Source of the DNA: Talinum fruticosum
Lineage: Eukaryota; Streptophyta; Magnoliopsida; Caryophyllales; Talinaceae
NCBI GenBank assembly: GCA_021018815.1
Contig: JAITYX010000042.1
Location: 1,379,001-1,443,000, forward strand
DNA: 64,000 nt
Direction of reading: 5' to 3'
Part shown: positions 60,542-64,000 of the stretch, piece by piece
Layout: every line of letters begins with the position of its first letter
Position numbering within the stretch: the first letter of the stretch is position 1
Translations under genes and position numbers: made by a program
Notes under the pieces: model-generated
Database searches by the model: none
The model's input: only the letters and a program-made list of their open reading frames with translations
What the model was told of the DNA's origin: nothing

Positions 60542-61160
60542 AGTTTTGTTAATTTTTGAAAACGTGCCAATATCTTGAAAGTACATACTCTGAGTTCTAG
60601 TTCCAAGTTGATTCTTGTGATGCGGCTATGGATTTGGAACCACAGTTCCTTTTGCAGGGGGCTCTAAGCTTATAGCTCGCCCTGAGGTAGGGCCAGATCT
60701 TCTGTAGCTCTTGTCCATGGACTTCTGGACAACTTTGCATGGGTGCTAACCTTGAAGTCAGCATCACATCTTCCAGAATTCTTCTCAAACGTACTACCAA
60801 GTATTGTGATACTAACAACTTTCCATTTCTTCCCAAGATCAAACTTTCCTGATCGTACTACCAGCCCATTTCCCACGGAACCTTCGTTGCACGAGCTAAC
60901 ATGCCAAATGTCACCCTGTTTGCTGGCTCCTATGGTCCTTTTCTTCATAGTCCTTACCCAGTGAGTTTCCATTCTCCTCTCGGCTGAGAAGCTGGAAATA
61001 TCAGGTGATGTCCAGAATCGACGTCTGGAATTTCAGAAACTTTCTGCAGAAAGCACTTTCCACTTTCTGCATTATGTTCATGTAACCCTGTGTGTTTTGC
61101 AGTTTTGATATTATTATCAAGATCATTATCATAATTTGGTGACAATTAATCACCATCGAA
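60542..61160 (-). pseudogene. PRP31 pseudogene fragment, internally deleted (copy 2)
   Basis: Decayed copy of the U4/U6 snRNP protein Prp31 gene. N-terminal remnant: LQNTQGYMNIMQKVESAF (in the family LQKTQRYxDIMQKVE), then DSGHHLI. This joins directly, after loss of the whole Nop domain, to C-terminal remnants. These are LRTMKKR (family LRKMKER), ANRVTFGMLA, SVGNGLVV and, at the extreme C-terminus, YFQDIGTFSKINKT (family YFSETGTFSKIKRT). The remnants fall in different frames with stops between them. It lies 0.8 kb from the longer copy in the same orientation, so one arose from tandem duplication of the other or of a common parent. Confidence 0.85.
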
Positions 61161-61985
61161 TATCCTTGACCCCTTATTGGGATCTTTTCAACACCAACTA
61201 GCCTTTGCATCATACCTCATGAAGGATTTGCAATGTTTTCATTTCCTCGAGCACTTTATGTATGGCAAAATCTCTTCACACAATCAGACTATTAATCTCA
61301 CAAAAGCCCGTTAGGGATCTCTCAAGAATTTCTGTCATAATTTGTCTTTTGTGAGGGGAGGGGAAATAGTGAGAAAGAAGATTAATTAGAAAGTAGCGAA
61401 TAGGCTTTTTCTGGTTGTCAACTGGTAAATGAAAGGAAATTGTCAAGTAGCGATATATCTAGTTCTATCTCGCTGACATTCAAATCTCCTTGACCTCATA
61501 TTGAAGTTCCCTATTCTCCTCCATTATTGCTCCCACCCCTGATCATTAACATAGGAAAATTGCTGAAGCTATCCTCATCATCCCTCTAACACCCCCCAAA
61601 GTGAAAATCAAGCATGGCAATTACCAATACTACGAGCGCCCCTGAAATCATGGCAATTGCTCATCATGTTTGACTCTTGGTGATCATGTATGTTTCCCGA
61701 TACTGAGACCCCTTTTACCTTTCTCACAATGACATCTGAGAGCGAAAGTTCAGAATATCTTACAATATAATTGATAAACGCCTTCCATCATACTTTAAAA
61801 TAGACAAGTTAAACTTTTAAACTTAAGAAGCAGGTGAGCATATGAGTCTTAATTATGCAAGATATGTTGACAAAAACTGAAAATGAGAAGCCTAATCTAA
61901 AATATGAGAACAAATACTTGCTGTATCTTACAGTAGCTTAAACAGGAAGGTACGCAGATACCCCACTGAAAATCTAAAAGATAAA
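61161..61985. other. Spacer between the two PRP31 relics
   Basis: About 0.8 kb with no supported gene. It may contain the promoter remnant of copy 2 and the 3' flank of copy 1. Confidence 0.45.
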
Positions 61986-63351
61986 CCACATTATGAAATG
62001 TGCCTATTTCACAAGAAGTATGTACTATGAATTCCACTACTGGATTGATGCATGTCTGCCAGTGGATTTGGAAGCTGGATTCCCTGTACGGGGTGAATGC
62101 CAAGCTTGAAGTTAGCCCTGAGGCTGCACCGTGTCTTCCATAGTGATTGCCTTTGAACTTCTTCTCAACTTTGACACCAAGTATCCTGTTGCTAGCAAAT
62201 AGGCTTAGGTTTCTGCTTCTTCCAGAACCAAGCATGCTGAACCCTACACCTAGCCCATCCCCGAGAGAACTCTCCCCAGGCACACCAAAATCACCCTATT
62301 TGCTGACTTCCTGATATCTGTCAATGCATACTTTTGCTTCATCTTCCTCAGGCAGCGCCCACCCCTTTTCTTTTTGGACTCGAAAACTGGAACTGGAAGA
62401 GGTTTTGGAATTCTTGGAGGGTTTGGTTCTTGTTTCTTCTCTATTTTCTTACGAATCTCATCATAGCATTCTTCCGAAATTCCCAGTTGGATCCCCTCTG
62501 AAGTAATCCACTCGGGCTGCAATGCTCAGTTTTGAAGCCAACAGGGTGCAGCATTGGTCTCTTAAACTAGGTGGGGTATTCTTAAATATCTCTGTTTGCT
62601 TAAGAAACCCCTCCCTTGTAGCAGTATAAATCTCTTCATGTATATTCTTCTGAGTCATGGCACTAGATGCTACCGGGAGACTGGCTAATGCCAACAGGCT
62701 TCCAGCTGTGCCGATAAGCTTTGCTGCAATAGAACTCCCTACAACTGCAGAGAGATTAGGTGCAACATGCCCCATCTGACTCCCCATGAAACCAAAGATC
62801 TTCTTTCTTGCTGAATCAAGATCAAGGGCACGATCACATGCCTCGAAAATCTGATGCAGGGCATTCTCTGACAGTGGCTAGTCTGGACTTGTTGATGCCG
62901 TGATCGAAACCACCATGATCAGGGCAGAAGGCAGAAGACCTTCTAAGCCATCTAGGGATAAGTCTATATCATTACCAATCTTCTTCTCAACACGGGCATA
63001 ATCAATAGGATCACGGATAAGGGACTCAAGCTCTGGGAATCTATGACGGTATTTGTCAGGAATGTAGCCGTGTATGCAGGTGATTTCCTTGTCAATATCC
63101 ATGAGTAGAGCATAACAGTCTGAAATCAGCTGATATCCAGAATCAGTATCTGGGTGATTCAGAAGTTTCTTGCAGAGAATTTTCCACTTTCTGCATGATG
63201 TCATTGTAATGCTGCGTTTTTGCAGGTATGATATACTATCAAGATCGCCATCATCATTGAAAGATGATTGATCTCCACCAACAATATGATCCTCCTCAAT
63301 GTCCCCTAAATCTTTGAGGTCTGCCAGGAAGGAATCCGCCAGTGTTGCCAT
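61986..63351 (-). pseudogene. PRP31: PRP31-like pseudogene, near full length, intronless (copy 1)
   Basis: Prp31 binds U4 snRNA and the 15.5K protein through its Nop domain and holds the U4/U6.U5 tri-snRNP together. The copy starts MATLADSFLADLKDLGDIEE at 63351. It keeps the Nop region (FPELESLIRDPIDYARVEKK, LEGLLPSALIMVVSITAST, GSQMGHVAPNLSAVVGSSIA) and C-terminal RKMKQKYALTDIRKSANRV, ESSLGDGLGVGFSMLG and SGLTSSLAFTP. Breaks: an in-frame TAG at 62880-62878 just after TASTSPD; a +1 shift near 62455; a shift near ANRV (about 62290); and two compensating shifts near LQK (about 63225 and 63150). No intron is seen over 1.4 kb. This is either a retrocopy or a parent with an intronless coding region. 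A TATA box and GA-rich leader are still present, which favours DNA duplication. Confidence 0.85.
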
Positions 63352-63366
63352 CGTTCAGATTTGAGG

Positions 63367-63460
63367 GCAGAGAGAGAGAGAGAGAGATAGAGATGTTCTT
63401 AGGTTTTCCTACATGAAAGATGTGAGAGGGCAGATTGGCAGAGAGGGTGTATATTTATAG
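63367..63460 (-). promoter_or_regulatory. Promoter remnant of PRP31 copy 1 (TATA box and GA-rich leader)
   Basis: On the minus strand CTATAAATA occurs at 63452-63460, about 100 bp upstream of the ATG. A CT-rich leader follows (plus strand gagagagagagagagatagag at 63369-63389). Both are typical of functional plant promoters. Confidence 0.5.
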
Positions 63461-64000
63461 TTTTTTGTTTGACCTAATTTGATTTTTAAATCTATGACTA
63501 ATTTGATTATGTTTTGGATAATCAAACAGTCAGTGAAATCCAATGATGGGCCTGGACATCGGCCTTTTTGGGTCTTGGAGAGCAAAACTCAGTCTTCTAC
63601 CCTTAAGGTGAGAAAAATTTGGATCTATGATAAATGTTTAAATCGGATTAATTATTTGTTTTTGTTTAATTTATTTTAGGTAAGATAAATAGTAAATTTA
63701 AACAAGAATAAAAATTAGAAAATATCTACTATATAAATTTAAGATTCAAAAGTAAATTTAGTAATCACATTCATAAAAAATTATAATCGTATACAAACTT
63801 TTTGTATCGAGTAATTACTTTTGAGAAAGTTTTATTGACCCTAACATCCTAATTAATTGCAAATTATATTTTAATTTAGAGTCTATAGACTCGTATGTAC
63901 TGCTATATATAGTAATTTGTTTTTATTTTTTGAAATTAATCATATATTTTGACAATTACCTTCTAGAAAAATTAGATTTCATTGCTTAAGTATATCATGT
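63461..64000. other. AT-rich right end without recognised genes
   Basis: The stretch around 63540-63610 is less AT-rich, but no coding frame with motifs is visible. The remainder is AT-rich. Confidence 0.5.

Noticed and set aside
1..64000. CRISPR arrays, bacterial operons, defence systems
   Set aside because: Introns, plant gene families and plant transposons show eukaryotic nuclear DNA; tandem repeats present are microsatellites or simple duplications without regular spacers.

Overview
This window is nuclear DNA from a flowering plant, most likely a eudicot. The genes have short exons with GT/AG introns. The intergenic DNA is very AT-rich with many microsatellites. The gene families are typical of plants (patellins, NPF transporters, a PAM2 protein, a plastid-type dienelactone hydrolase). 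The species cannot be named from the sequence alone. No previously undescribed system was found. The noteworthy material is transposon biology, gene decay, and a recurring pattern of single-base indels in otherwise good genes.

Layout from left to right. 1-4281 (-): TM9SF/EMP70 endomembrane protein, running off the left edge. 4.3-7.7 kb: repeats, including a 248-bp tandem duplication and a foldback element set in (TA)n. 7984-8439 (+): small putative membrane protein of unknown function. 9768-12871 (+): NPF (NRT1/PTR) transporter resembling NPF5.10, followed at 13755-14170 by a broken copy of its first two exons. 14.2-22.9 kb: AT-rich gene desert with one 5'-truncated LINE. 22945-25248 (+) and 32309-34823 (-): two convergent patellin genes (Sec14-GOLD) of different subtypes, separated by an AT-rich spacer. 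37425-39652 (+): MIC10, convergent with 39936-41248 (-), a dienelactone hydrolase-family protein. 42558-45903 (+): RNF170-like RING plus DUF1232 E3 ligase, with a hAT-type MITE in an intron. 46832-53719 (-): 11-exon TCP11-family gene. 56115-57316 (-): small PAM2-plus-RRM protein. 60.5-63.4 kb (-): two decayed copies of the splicing factor gene PRP31.

The genes form no operon or pathway. They are ordinary housekeeping functions: endomembrane traffic and phosphoinositide-linked transport (TM9SF, patellins), mitochondrial cristae (MIC10), solute uptake (NPF), ER ubiquitination (RNF170-like), and RNA binding or splicing (PAM2-RRM, PRP31 relics).

Four well-conserved genes (both patellins, the TCP11-like gene and the dienelactone hydrolase) are interrupted only by single-base gains or losses, nearly all in short homopolymers. 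Their splice sites and the reading frame on both sides stay intact. This looks more like consensus error in the assembly than real gene death, and it would mislead automatic annotation. The PRP31 and NPF fragments, in contrast, show real decay: deletions, stop codons and a lost splice donor.
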